Of a DNA stretch of 64,000 nt, positions 1-47,416 are shown piece after piece (the first letter of the stretch is position 1; each line of letters starts with the position of its first letter). Under the pieces are notes generated by a model. That model had not been told where the DNA came from. It saw only the letters and a program-made list of their open reading frames with translations, and did not search any database. The stretch is from positions 8,238,850-8,302,849 of the forward strand of contig NC_134029.1 of the NCBI RefSeq assembly GCF_964204645.1. Reading direction: 5' to 3'. The DNA is from Tubulanus polymorphus. Its lineage: Eukaryota; Nemertea; Palaeonemertea; Tubulaniformes; Tubulanidae. The translations under genes and the position numbers were made by a program.

Positions 1-484
1 CCGATAGTTTATTGGAATTTCGACTTCAAACTAGTAATCATCTTACGCGATATTGAGTTGACAACAAAATTATGTAATGTGAAAGTGTTGTAGTGGGTCA
101 TCTATATTAAGATCTACAGAAATAAACAGTGACTATTTCAATTTTCAAACTCAATTGGTTGTTCGTTTAATAGTAAATCTACATAATGATTTTGGTTTTA
201 ATCGTATTATTTGCTAGAAACGTCTCAAAGAAGTTGTCATTTTTTCTGAGTTAATTACCAGCGGACTGGGGGTAGGGGGTTTTAAACATCCCTAGGTGTT
301 ATTGACAACCTTCTATCAACGATTAGAATTAATTCTAATTGGCTCCGCGGATGCTTTACCAAATCTATTAACCCGTTTCATTAATCGACATAACATATGA
401 TAGCTACTACGGCAGAGCATCTAGTGCGCAGTTTTTTTACCTGTGATGCAGTTCGAATCCTGGCAATGGAGAATAATGCTGTCA

Positions 485-801
485 AGCCGAGATAACGCGG
501 AGACGATTTGGCCCGTGCCAAATTGGCACAGATCAGACCTGAGCCAAATTTGGCCCAGTTGCAATTCAAACGCAATCGTTTGACCTGGCTTGAAGTTGGC
601 TTGAACCTGGTCTGACGCTTTTGGTCGGGCTCAATTTGGCCAGGGCCAAACAAACCTGGGCCAATTTGGGACCCGTGTGAACAGTTTTTCTGGGCCAAAT
701 TTGGCATGGGCCAAACAGGCTTGGGCCCATTTGGTACCCATGTGAACAGTTGTTCAGGGCCAAATTTGGCACGGGCCAAAAATGCTCGTCTGATCGCGGC
801 T
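485..801 (-). repeat. Family A MITE (AGCCGCGATCACAC ends), reverse copy
   Basis: This is one of about fourteen copies in the window of a roughly 250-330 bp element. The ends are AGCCGCGATCACAC-like, and the interior is built from many TTTGGCCC/GGGCCAAA words plus a conserved GTTTGAATTGCAACTGG segment. Here the left end is degenerate (AGCCGAGATAACG) and the right end reads TGATCGCGGCT. Short ORFs rich in WP, PNLA and GPGQ are translations of the repeat, not genes. Confidence 0.75.
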
Positions 802-1476
802 TTAGGAGGATTGAAGAGCCTCTGATCTTTACTGCTATTTCCTACTGAGTTCTATGCTTTTTCGAACACGTAATATTCATAATTAGTTTATAGATGGATG
901 TGGTGAAATCCTTCTCGCGTAGTACTAGCGGTATCAGTAGTTGAGTACGTATCGTATATAGTAAACGGAGTAAACATATCCGAGAGTCCGTTCGATAAGT
1001 TCTCGTCTCTCGTTCATTGTCGTCGTCGTAAGATGCGTTAATGCGTAGCATGAATGTCTGCTTTTAATTACAAATAAAAGCATCTCATATATATATGATT
1101 ACTAATGAAGCTGAGCGAGCTAGCGTATGCTCACCGCTCACCCCGACTACCTTTATGTCACTTAATCCGTCGATCGATTACGAATGTCGATCGTATCTCA
1201 TCGAGAGAAGGTCGACTCTTTTCAGCTGATTACGTTTACAAGCTTTTTTGTAGTGTTGAAGTTGTTGCGACTGTAGTAGACTCCTCTCGAGTCGGAACCG
1301 ATCGACTCGGATAACTGTTCAACTCGGATGATTTTAGATAATTTTTTGTGACTTCAACATCCAACTCGGATATCACTCAGGTCGGACGACACATTTTTAC
1401 GGTCCCAAAATATCCGACTTGTGCAAAGTCTACTGTACAAGTAATCGTAATGTCTCCTCAGAAGGAGGGGCACTAT

Positions 1477-1852
1477 AGCCGTGATCAAACGGTTGATGAT
1501 TTGGCCTGGGCCCAATTGGTACGCATCAGACCCAAGTCAAATTTGGCTCGTGCCTAATTAGAGAGCGCATTCAAATGTAAACCACTCACTCGATACTAAA
1601 CAATGCTTAAACAAAACGTAGGAGTGACTTCCGGAATCTGTAGCAATTCACACGCAATAAATGACCTGTGCTGAAATTTGGCTGGCCTGTCCAAAAAGGC
1701 ACAGGGCCCATTTGGCACCTGTGTGAACAGTTGTTCTGGGCCAAATATGTTCCGTGCCAATTTCCAGGCCACAAATGCTCATGTGATCATGGCTTTTGAC
1801 TCGTCCCTGATCCGTGTGGCCCAGGCCAAATCGTATACATGTGATCGCGGCT
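1477..1852 (-). repeat. Family A MITE plus a partial second copy
   Basis: A reverse family A copy runs from AGCCGTGATCA at 1477 to GATCATGGCT near 1795. It is followed immediately by a fragment in the opposite orientation ending GTGATCGCGGCT at 1852. The diagnostic GAGAGCGC, ACCACTCACTCGATAC and TTCTGGGCCAAA words are all present. Confidence 0.7.
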
Positions 1853-2567
1853 TATATTGATTAGAATCACTTGACCTACTGAGCACCACTCGGCACAATG
1901 AGCGAGTTCATGATTATTTTCTCCAAATTGAATCTCTGCTGCCCCTAGGACACCGTTTAGGGAAAGTATTGGGAAGGGGGCTGCACCGTATCATTATATC
2001 GCAGCGTAAGGATTGTCGTCCTTGAAATCTCTCAACCCCTGTGGTCAAAATGCTGTACGAATCGTCTAAATCCTCCGAAGCTAACGAATGATTTGATATA
2101 ATCTCATATACATCCTTGATATTTGCGGTGATCAATTCGATAGAATCAGTTCGTGTCAGGATTAATGGTTAAATTGAGCATCCGAGATGTTACGTGTATT
2201 TAGTGACTTCGTCGCGATATCGACCGACTAGATCTCCGTTCGAATGAACAACTTCATCATCGACTTCGTCATCAACTTCTTCGTTCTAATGCGGTTGATT
2301 ATAATAACGGGTTCGATTGAAACGCGCGCATGTCTCGCTACGTTTTTGCTCAATTAGTTTCGACGGGATTGAACTTCGCCGAATGTAATGAATTGGAAGA
2401 GCGAAGTTAATGAATGGTGAAGAATTTGATCGTGAAATTTCCCCCCGAAATGCGGAAGATAAGCCGCGAAAATGTGGAGGGGGTTGATAAACAACCGTAG
2501 CACTGGGATAATATATGCAAAATATCATCAATTATTCGTTGGATCTCTGGTTTTGGCCTGGATAACG

Positions 2568-2836
2568 TATGAGTCCAGGTGGTCACTTACCTGGAAATCA
2601 GGGAATAGTCTTGGTGGGGGAATTTCGTCAAGAAAGCTAGAAAATCAGGGATAAGTCAGGAAAATTTGTTGAGACAGCTAAATCAAAATCAAACAGCTTC
2701 CATTTTATCTGACATGTTTGACTTGTGTTGATTGATTGGGATTCATAGCAGATCTAGTCAGGGAAGACATGCATGGCAGGGAGTAATCGGGGAATAAACC
2801 GGAAAAAGCAAGTCAAATAAAAGTGGCCACTCTGGA
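2568..2836. repeat. Degenerate DNA-transposon remnant with GTGGCCAC-type ends
   Basis: The ends read CCAGGTGGTCACTTACC and AAAGTGGCCACTCTGG, an imperfect terminal inverted repeat. The inside shares phrases with the copy at 22367-22600, for example an AATCAAACAG segment and a TTGATTGG-ATTC-TAGCAGAT segment. No coding capacity. Confidence 0.5.
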
Positions 2837-2944
2837 GTTGAAACCTGTATTTGAAATTCATTTTCATGGTGGCCATATTCGGAAAGAAAACCCTGATTTT
2901 GAATTGCATTCATCAACCTCGATACGACTCGTACGTGGGCCTAT

Positions 2945-3106
2945 GGTGTGCCGTTATTTGTTAATATTCCACTATGTTTGACAAGCGCTGCAATCTTTCA
3001 CAAGAGATAAAAACTAATTACATCAGTACACCACGGTGCGGTGTACCAACAAGGTCTATCATTGATTTATACCTTGCACTACGGTGTAATGCACTGAAAG
3101 GGTTAA
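2945..3106 (-). mobile_element. TTAA MITE, truncated reverse copy
   Basis: This is a partial copy of the piggyBac-like MITE described at 32129-32424. It ends GCACTGAAAGGG followed by TTAA at 3103-3106 and keeps the internal GCGGTGTA palindromes and the ATCTTTCACAAGAGATAAAAA block. The other end is lost or strongly diverged. Confidence 0.65.
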
Positions 3107-3659
3107 GAAAATGGACACGAGATTGTAATTGCAATTACGTTATAGCGAACTTTACGACTTTCTAAATCTGTCATGGCAACTGGAACGTTTAAATTGTTTG
3201 ATTGTGAATTCAAAACATCCTCAACTAATTAGCTCTAAACGCTCGCAATGAAATTCATTGATTAGCAGCGTTCAATTTCACTCGTGGCGATAAGCACGCG
3301 TACGGTTACGGTTTCATGCAGAAACAATCGTAACCATGACGCTGTTTAAAACAATTACCCCCGTAAACGGTCGCCACTCATCGGGCGTTTACTTGTGCCG
3401 ACACGAACTTCCCGCGAGCGAAGTCGAAACGAAATGAATGAAGATCGACTCGCGCAGGAAATCCGTGAACCTGTTTAAATTTACCGATCTCCTGTCGTTA
3501 GCAACCGTTTCGCATGCGCGTCGTGTTGACGGTAACGCCGAATCCATCGATGAAAACATGGACGCGTCGGATGAAAACGCGACGAGGAGAACGCGACATC
3601 TGCTGTGTGGACAGATTGAGCGCGAATCAACGGAAGAGAAGTGATTTTCCGTTCGTGAG

Positions 3660-3975
3660 ACATTGACGGAATGAGACGAGAAGATACACAATATCCGTGT
3701 AAGATGATAACAAGAGAAATCCCACAATAAATTCAGCCTAAACGAGAAACTTGAGTAGAAGAGTTATATATATTTGCGCAACGTTTCGGCTTAAGACTTA
3801 GCCATCATCAGCCGTACTGAATGATGAGGCGTACTGAATCATCAGTACGCCTGATGATGGCTAATAGTCTTTAACTGAAACGTTGCGCAAATATATATAC
3901 TCTTCTACTCAAGTTTCTCGTTTTGGCTGAATCTATTGTGGGATTTCTCTCGTTACATTGACAGAATGCGCGAGA
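3660..3975. mobile_element. Hammerhead-bearing fold-back element, copy 1 (with flanking duplication)
   Basis: Direct repeats at 3660-3681 and 3955-3975 (ACATTGAC-GAATG core) flank a unit with an ACAC-7 nt-GTGT stem-loop on its left side. Two inverted arms follow, the left from about 3712 to 3811 and the right from about 3845 to 3945. The outer arm motif is GAAATCCCAC and the inner parts hold hammerhead-like cores. On the minus strand CTGATGA (3805-3811) and GAAAC (3783-3787) flank a partly paired GGCTAAG/TTAAGCC stem II. On the plus strand CTGATGA (3851-3857) and GAAAC (3877-3881) flank a decayed stem II. Known relatives with such ribozymes include Penelope-like elements. No reverse transcriptase is present, so the copy is non-autonomous. 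Confidence 0.7.
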
Positions 3976-4461
3976 TATAAGATTGACTCGACGTTTGATG
4001 TGTCTGTCCGCCGATACCAATATTGACAACGCGATGTCTCCGCCGTATCGGAAGACAGTAGAAACGAATCCATCGTCTTATGTGTATAGATCCTTCTAAT
4101 CTCGATCATTATCCGTTTCGTCTCTACAAAAATCTGATGTCTGAAAATGAGTTCTGTCATCTCTCGCCTGGAAATTATTGTAATTTACTGCTAGTCAACC
4201 GAGAATTTGACCAATATCTGTTTGACCATTAAAGCAAACCACGAACACAGATTTCTAGTCTAGAACCGAAAGATTTTTAATCACGGCCCAGGACTGCATA
4301 GAGACGATTTTAGTGGCTGAATCACGGGCCTAGACGTCAGCGCCACTTCATTTGAGAAGGTCGCCATGTTGATAATGATATGATTTTCATCTTGGGCGAA
4401 GATTGGCTTGTGTTATGGGAATTCACAGTGACTTATCACTTGTTGCTGCGCACACTAGGCA

Positions 4462-4540
4462 AGGCGACTCTCTAATTAGGCTGGGCCCAAATATGGCCCT
4501 AGCCTGATCCGTGCCAAATCGTCTCCGTGTGATCACGGCT
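4462..4540 (+). repeat. Family A MITE, 3' fragment
   Basis: Only the right end is present: CTCTAATTAGGC, then CCTGATCCGTGCC, then GTGTGATCACGGCT. Nothing recognisable lies between it and the neighbouring unique sequence. Confidence 0.6.
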
Positions 4541-5116
4541 TATGATGTCATCGAATACCATCACGACTTTTGCTAATGATCGTGGTCTTTGGATGATCGC
4601 ATGCTAACGATTTTAAAAGGCTTTCATCGCGTAGACATTGCCATCGTGACCGGCTGCATTCTTGTCATCGGCGCGGCGTAATGGACTAGTCGTGTTCGCG
4701 TGTAATGTCACGACTCGGCGTACTCTCGTAAAACTGTTGTTAAACTTTTATCTGGTGTGGTCTCTTCACTGGCATCGATGACGACGTCGACCTACGTGAC
4801 AAACCCAACAACGATATCTCGTGCCGGTAATCTATCCGCGGACAATCTTGGCAGACGGCCGTCGGCGCCGACAGTTTTCCCCGCACAAAACTCGCCGCAA
4901 TCGGTGGTTAGATTTAGCGATGGTGAAGCTCGATGAAATTGAATCCTTATCTTCATCAGCGATCAACGCAATCTACGACTGCAACGGATCGGTATTTTTA
5001 TTTGAGATGATAAAAACGATATAAAGGTTTAGATTGTGATGACCATTCTTTATGATTTTCTGGTTTTTTTGCTTTGCTTGTTTCTAGTCTGACAATTCTA
5101 GCTTAGGTCTCTATAG

Positions 5117-5611
5117 CCAAGGTCGACTTATGGCCAGATCAGATCGTCGTAAGAACAGGGGTAGTGCACACACATGACCGATGATAGCCGATTAATTTGT
5201 CTCACGATCTTAAGAGTATTTTAAGAAAATCACTTTATAAGTCACGTGACACAATACTTGTCGCTGATTGGCTACGACATTAAGTGAGTGTGATTGTTGA
5301 CCGAGGGGTAAGGACTCGTATAAGTCAACTTTTGACTTCTCCTTACTCCTCGCACTATATGTTGTTACTCTGAATATAATGTATATTGTGTCGACATTTT
5401 TTGTAACAATTTATTTTGCAAATAAATTCATTCATAAATTTATAAATTCATAAGATCAGTCATAGGAAATAGAACTTCTATCCTTATGATTCAGCTTATG
5501 ATCAGTCTGTGATCAATCCGACGCGGTTGTAAGTATAGCGCACTCATCGTCGTCGATAAGGTTCTGGATTAGAAAATTGCAGACTTGACCTCTTACGAGT
5601 TGAACCGAGAT
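5117..5611. repeat. Dispersed repeat related to 37767-38185
   Basis: It shares an AAGGTCGACTT start, a TCTCACGATCTTAAGAG block, a CGCTGATTGGCTACGAC block and a GGAAATAGAACTT block in the same order as the better-preserved element at 37767-38185. Its own terminal inverted repeat is degenerate. Confidence 0.5.
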
Positions 5612-5616
5612 CGGCT

Positions 5617-5937
5617 TATAATAATAATTGATATTTATATAGCGCAGGTATCCAAACTAAAGTCTTGTTCAAATGCGCTCCAACTTGGTATTATTACCCC
5701 AAGCCTATAACTCTATTCCATGTATCAGACATCTCTCCCTGGGGAGAGGTAACATCCGAGCAGTTGCTAGGCGCTCAGGAGTCATCTATCAGACCAGGTA
5801 CCCATTTACTCCTGGGTGGAGAGAGGCAATGAGGATAAGTGTTTTGCCCGAGGACACTACGACAATGTATGGGGTTCGAACCCACGACCTGGCTTTCCAG
5901 AGTCAAACGCTCTAACCACTCGGCCACACCGCTCCAC
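5617..5937 (-). repeat. tRNA-derived SINE
   Basis: Read on the minus strand, the element starts GTGGAGCGGTG and shows a Leu/Ser-type box A (TGGCCGAGTGGTT, about 5914-5926) and a perfect box B (GGGTTCGAACCCC, 5871-5883). The spacing is typical of a pol III internal promoter. A body of about 200 bp follows, with a TAAATGGGTACCTGG-like core, ending in a TATAAAT/ATTATTAT simple tail near 5617-5640. It is a retroposed SINE rather than a functional tRNA gene, because the acceptor stem does not close and the body continues. Confidence 0.8.
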
Positions 5938-6620
5938 AAATGTAAAAACATGGACGTTTAATCTATTTTATACGAAGACCTATACGTTATACATGTAATG
6001 TAAGAAACCGCAGTCGGTTTGTAAAATAATGGCAATTTTTATGACTTCACAGAATATCACGAAGCAATGACATTTTACAGTTTTGCGCGTCTACTTTAAC
6101 CGATTGTCCGTATCAATAATTCACTGTCATTGCTTTTTGCCCTCGAGAGCAGCATCGACGAGGACGCATATATCGATGTTTTCGAATCATCGTTAAATCC
6201 GGTACACGGAATTCTTAATGAATGATGATTGATCAGCGGTGTTTATGTTGTTGTACACGGCGTTTTCTAACGGAAAATAAAACGATCGCGTCGATTGTCG
6301 TCGTGTCACGCAAATAGTACTCTTCTTCCCCGATCATCGGAAAGAGTGCGTAGCGACGGACGATGTTTGCGATCGGAAAGTAGCACTTAGTTCACCGGTG
6401 TCTACGGATTTTCGATTGTTTATCGCAATTGATATGAAGAGATAGAACCGGCCGCATTTCATTACGTGATCAATTGCTTATCACACAGTATTTCGTCGTA
6501 TAGTATCGTTTCCTGGCTCTAATGGAATAGATACCTTGTCACTTTAGCAGATGTCAAACTCGCGTATATTTCCCATGTTGAACTTGTGCGCGAGATAGCA
6601 CCATGAAATTTCGACTCAAT

Positions 6621-6892
6621 AGTCCAAGGGCTAGTTGTCGAATAAACACAAGAATCCGTGTATACTGTAGATAAATGAAGAAATCCCACACTTCGAATTT
6701 AAGATTATACGATCAAATTTATTATTATGAAACCACAACGTTTCGGCTGTTAACTAACAGCCATCGTTCTTCCTGATGATGGCTGTTAGTTAACAGCCGA
6801 AACGTTGTGGTTTCATAATAATAAATTTGATCGTATAATTTTAAATTCGAAGTGTGGGATTTCTTCATTTAGTCCAAGGGCTGCAGTCGAAA
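6621..6892. mobile_element. Hammerhead-bearing fold-back element, copy 2 (with flanking duplication)
   Basis: The repeated words AGTCCAAGGGCT (6621, 6871) and TCGAA flank a 228-bp unit. It has an ACAC-GTGT stem-loop on the left and two nearly identical arms of about 95 bp (6673-6765, 6773-6870) with outer motif GAAATCCCAC. The plus-strand right arm carries CTGATGA (6773-6779), a hairpin GGCTGTTA/TAACAGCC and GAAAC (6799-6803), followed by GTT as the expected cleavage triplet region. The minus-strand copy lost its CTGATGA box in the loop. It lies in the first bases of the fold-back element that begins near 6873. Confidence 0.72.
6773..6808 (+). ncRNA. Hammerhead ribozyme core, probably decayed stem I
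   Basis: The order CTGATGA, then an 8-bp hairpin, then GAAA, then CGTT matches the type I hammerhead consensus. Bases before CTGATGA (CTTC) pair only partly with GTGG after the cleavage position, so activity is uncertain. Confidence 0.5.
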
Positions 6893-7314
6893 GTTGGTTA
6901 GAGTTAACCGTGGATAGTTGACATTTTGACAATTAAAAGTTCATAATTACTATCACAGGGATTTGTCGCAATTGATAGTGAATGAATAAAACCAGTATCA
7001 ATAACCAACCACAGTATCCCTGCGTAATGAAAAAACAGAAGCGGAAAGTATTGTATTAAGGCTTATTTCATGTGAATCGGTTTTTAGAATTTTTGGAATT
7101 ACAGGTGATCGAAGTGGAGAGGTCATTTTCAGTTGACAATTAGTTGCCACCCTTGTTTTTTATTATACAGGGATACTATGGTTGGTCATTGATACTGGTT
7201 TTATTTATTCACTATCAACTGTGACAAGTCCCTGTGATTACTTAATGGTATTTATCTTTACTATGGTATTTATCCGCCGGTTATCTTTAACCAACTTTTG
7301 AGCAACTGGCCCCA
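6873..7314. repeat. Long fold-back MITE
   Basis: Inverted arms run from about 6873 to 7030 and from about 7155 to 7314. They share AAGTTGGTTA...TTAACC at the ends, AGGGATTTGTC/GACAAGTCCCT, and ACCAGTATCAAT/ATTGATACTGGT. The centre is unrelated sequence without an ORF. Confidence 0.7.
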
Positions 7315-7721
7315 GGATGATGTGTTTTCTGGATACAGTTAGATATTGCATAGATCATAAGTATTTAAAAATGATGATAGGTTGGCGTTATAATCTTTCT
7401 TTGTTGGAAATTATTTTGATTCAACAACGGTAACTTATGCTTGAAAATGATCAAAGGTAGCCATATAGAGAAGAAAAGGAGGAAAAAGGAACTTTGCCAA
7501 ACTGTGTGATTGTCTGCCCCTTTTTTCATTTTTATTAGCTTGATTGGCTAAAAATTTACTTATTCATGCACCCTACAATTGTTCTTCTATTAATAACGTT
7601 AGTTATGAAAATATTCTTAGAAAAATTAGCTCGTTTTTGGCATATCTATATTCATGATATTTCCTTCCTAATATTAACCATCCAGCCCAGTAGTAAAGAC
7701 ATGTGACTACAAACTCACCCC

Positions 7722-8009
7722 TTAACCCTTTCAGTGCGTCTACACCGCAGTGCGGTGTATAAATCGGTGATGGATTTTGCTAGTACACCGCGGTGCAGTG
7801 TAATCAGGAATTAGTAATTATCTCTCTTGAAAGATGGTAGCACCTGTCAAACACAATGAAATATTAGTAATTAACAATACACCGCACTGCGGTGTAGACG
7901 CAATATGGTGCTATTCCCGTTATTCAACACACTAGGATGGAATTTTCCCAAATTTTCACATTTTCTCAAGCACTATAGGGTATTAATTAGTCAGCACGGA
8001 AAGGGATAA
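7722..8009 (+). mobile_element. TTAA MITE (piggyBac-like), near-complete copy
   Basis: It starts TTAA-CCCTTTCAGTGC and ends GCACGGAAAGGG-ATAA, the last TTAA being mutated. The inside has three recognisable palindromic words of the ACACCGC-GCGGTGT type. It ends about 80 bp before the first visible exchanger exon, within the intron. Confidence 0.8.
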
Positions 8010-8091
8010 TCTATCCTTAAGTCATATTCCACAAATGAAACCATTCACTGTCGCCCGGAATGTTCACCGAATCTGATTTCTTTATTTACAG

Positions 8092-45058
<36,967 letters not shown>

Positions 45059-46381
45059 ACTGATATCCAGTACACACAGTAGACATTCAGGAGCTTCATT
45101 ATGTGAAATACTATTTAAAGACAGTTGAAGACAATGGACGAAATGGGCATTGGAATGCTTAATCGCATCCCAAGCAAAGACGAGTCATAGGATAGAATAT
45201 GGATAATCGAATATGGATGTTTGTCACTAAAACTTATATAAACAGTGTTATAATTCTGTAAATGATATTTGATTGTGAAATATGTGGTGACGGATCTTGA
45301 ATGGCACTTAGGTTTGGATGTAAGGCAGATGTGGAAGTTCACCTTAAGTTATATCATGGGCGTATAGGTTATACCTTCGTGGTTATATCTACACCAACCG
45401 AGAAGAGAATCCAAGATTGATTGTTAATCTTGGGTTTATGAAAGTACTGCCTTTCTGATATCATGCCTGTGAACCAATTGGATATTATGGATATTGTACC
45501 CGGTATTCCGGGGTATCCTCAATGTTTTTCACGGGTATCCTTCTAAATTCAGAAGAAATGGCTAATTTGCAGTTGAAGGACCTTTTTCATATTAATACAT
45601 GTATGTCTTGTTCCAAATTTTTCATCTGCTTCATTTCGGCCCCTGAATACCCCGAAACTATCTAAATCACCTCAAGATTGCTTATGAAGATTTTGTTTAA
45701 GACAATACATAGCTTTAATGATAAAAATGCTTTCCAAGTCAAGATTGCCTCACAATCTGGTAGAAGTTGTAGATGCACCTGAACAATCATGTTGTTATTG
45801 AATTTTGTAAAATGTATTTCCCATAATACGCTATTGGGAGAAAGGACTGCAAGTGTTTGTATACACACATGTACTGTGATTGAATTATGTCTTAAAAGTC
45901 AGATGCAATTTGTCTGTGATTATTATTGTCAGGCCCACTGCACACATGATGAATTTGTTAGAAATGGGAACAACAGAAGCGGATCCAGTCTCAGTTTCTG
46001 TCCAATATCGCAGCACTACAGAGGAGTGTAGCGGTGCTCCCCTAGATAATTGATGCAATCTGAGTATTTGTGGAGACAACATCAAATTCAATTGTCCATG
46101 CATCCAAAAAATAAGGAGATTAGATGATAATTGGGCCTCGTTCATTCATGGCTAGCGCTCAAGCGGTCATATTGGTAGGCTTGATCCGCCTCTGAAACAT
46201 CATTGAACAATTGCATAATACAGTACGGTCTTCCAACCAGAATAAAGATTTTCAAAAATGTACAACTGCTCGACATGACAGAATTGTATTCAGGGCGCAG
46301 GTTCATCAGCTTTTCTAAAACCCACCTGCCCCACTGAATAGCATCCTTGGATTTCCATTCATGAAATTGTCCCACCTCATA

Positions 46382-46685
46382 AGCTGTGATCATACAAGCG
46401 TTTTTTGCCCATGCCAGATTAGGCCCCCGGGCCAACTATTTACAAAATAGTGCTAAATAGGTCCGCACCTGTTTGACACTGGCCAGATTTGGTTCGACCG
46501 AACACTTCGGGCCAAGCCTATATCATATTTTGGGTCCAAATTATTCAGTATGAATGTTTACTGATACTGGAACCTTGCTTGTCACAGCATCGTTTTGATA
46601 GCCTTGTTGTAATAAGTGAGTGAATTTTTATTTGACTCAGGTCTGGCCCAAGCCGGTTTGACCCGGGCCCGAATCATCTCTGTCT
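46382..46685 (+). repeat. Family A MITE, strongly diverged copy
   Basis: AGCTGTGATCATACAAGCG to GAATCATCTCTGTCTGAGG. Block order is preserved but the internal words are eroded. Confidence 0.55.
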
Positions 46686-47119
46686 GAGGTTGATTCTCCT
46701 TTTACCCTTCAATGTACTTCATACAACAATGTTTACCACATGAAATATCGTGCAAATTCATGAAAAGTGTGCTGTGGGCTAATACAAGGCCTTTGTCAGA
46801 TGGCAGAATGGTTTTATCTTCTCGAAGGACTGGAGACTTAGGAGATTTCAAAACTTTGTGTATCATGACATCTGGGATTGGTCGGAAATTATGTACATAC
46901 AAATCCAATACTCTTCCTCAAAAAGATAAACGTGTAAACTTTCAGTGTAAGATATTATTCTATTCATACATATCTATCAGGCTATATTATGATGTTATAA
47001 ATATTGTAAATACGTATAATGTGTTATACGGTAAAAATGTCCCTGGAAAAAATGTCCCAGAAAATATGTCCTTGGAAAATATGTCACCAGAAAAAATGTC
47101 CCAGTCTATAATTGCTAAC

Positions 47120-47416
47120 AAACTTGGTAATAAGATAAAATCCCACTATTTACAGATTAAAAGAATTTAAAAACAAGAATTTATTTATTAAATCTAAAAT
47201 ATTTAAAAGACACGACGTTTCGATCTCACCCTAGAGATCATCATCAGGTGTGACGATGATCTCTAGGGTGAGATCGAAACGTCGTGTCTTTTAAATATTT
47301 TAGATTTAATAAATAAATTCTTGTTTTTAAATTCTTTTAATCTGTAAATAGTGGGATTTTATCTTATTATCCGTTCACCACGTTTGAGTGTGGTCATCGT
47401 TCTAAACTTGGTAATA
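47120..47416. mobile_element. Hammerhead-bearing fold-back element, copy 4 (with flanking duplication)
   Basis: Identical 13-bp direct repeats AAACTTGGTAATA (47120-47132, 47404-47416) flank a 271-bp unit. The arms (47133-47237, 47262-47365) are nearly perfect inverted repeats with outer motif AAAATCCCAC. The terminal stem-loop (GTGGT...ACCAC type) is on the right side, so this copy is in the opposite orientation to copies 1-3. The minus strand holds a hammerhead that satisfies the core and stem rules. Confidence 0.82.
47211..47252 (-). ncRNA. Predicted type I hammerhead ribozyme
   Basis: Read on the minus strand: CACAC, then CTGATGA (47241-47247), a 6-bp stem II GATCTC/GAGATC with a 6-nt loop, GAAA, CGTC, then GTGTC. 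Stem I pairs ACAC with GTGT, four base pairs. ACGT can form the self-complementary very short stem III known from dimeric hammerheads, and GTC is the expected cleavage triplet. All invariant core residues are present. The mirrored plus-strand copy has a C-to-G change at the first core position and should be inactive. Confidence 0.7.

Larger units (their letters stand above)
1..8091. other. Repeat-rich 5' flank or intron of the exchanger gene
   Basis: The first visible exchanger exon at 8092 starts at a phase-0 splice acceptor, so coding exons must exist upstream. I looked here for the NCX alpha-1 repeat and the first five membrane segments and found nothing convincing. The stretch holds the repeats listed separately. 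Parts that look unique (about 820-1470, 1860-2560, 3110-3650, 4000-4460, 4545-5110, 5940-6615, 7320-7720) contain only short unsupported ORFs. It is either an intron or the upstream flank of an alternative promoter. Confidence 0.5.

Noticed and set aside
391-474. tRNA-like phrase with AGTTCGAATCCTGGC box B
   Set aside because: Box A and the acceptor stem are not convincing. At most it is a SINE fragment.
381-779. 132-codon reverse frame rich in PNLA/GPGQ/WP
   Set aside because: It is a translation of the family A repeat and recurs wherever that repeat does.
3389-3727. 112-codon reverse frame and overlapping 68-codon forward frame
   Set aside because: No recognisable domain, no splice context, and the reverse frame runs into the fold-back element.
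4620-4680. Hydrophobic peptide AIVTGCILVIGAA as a possible missing NCX helix
   Set aside because: It stops at once, lacks splice sites and does not match alpha-1 of NCX.
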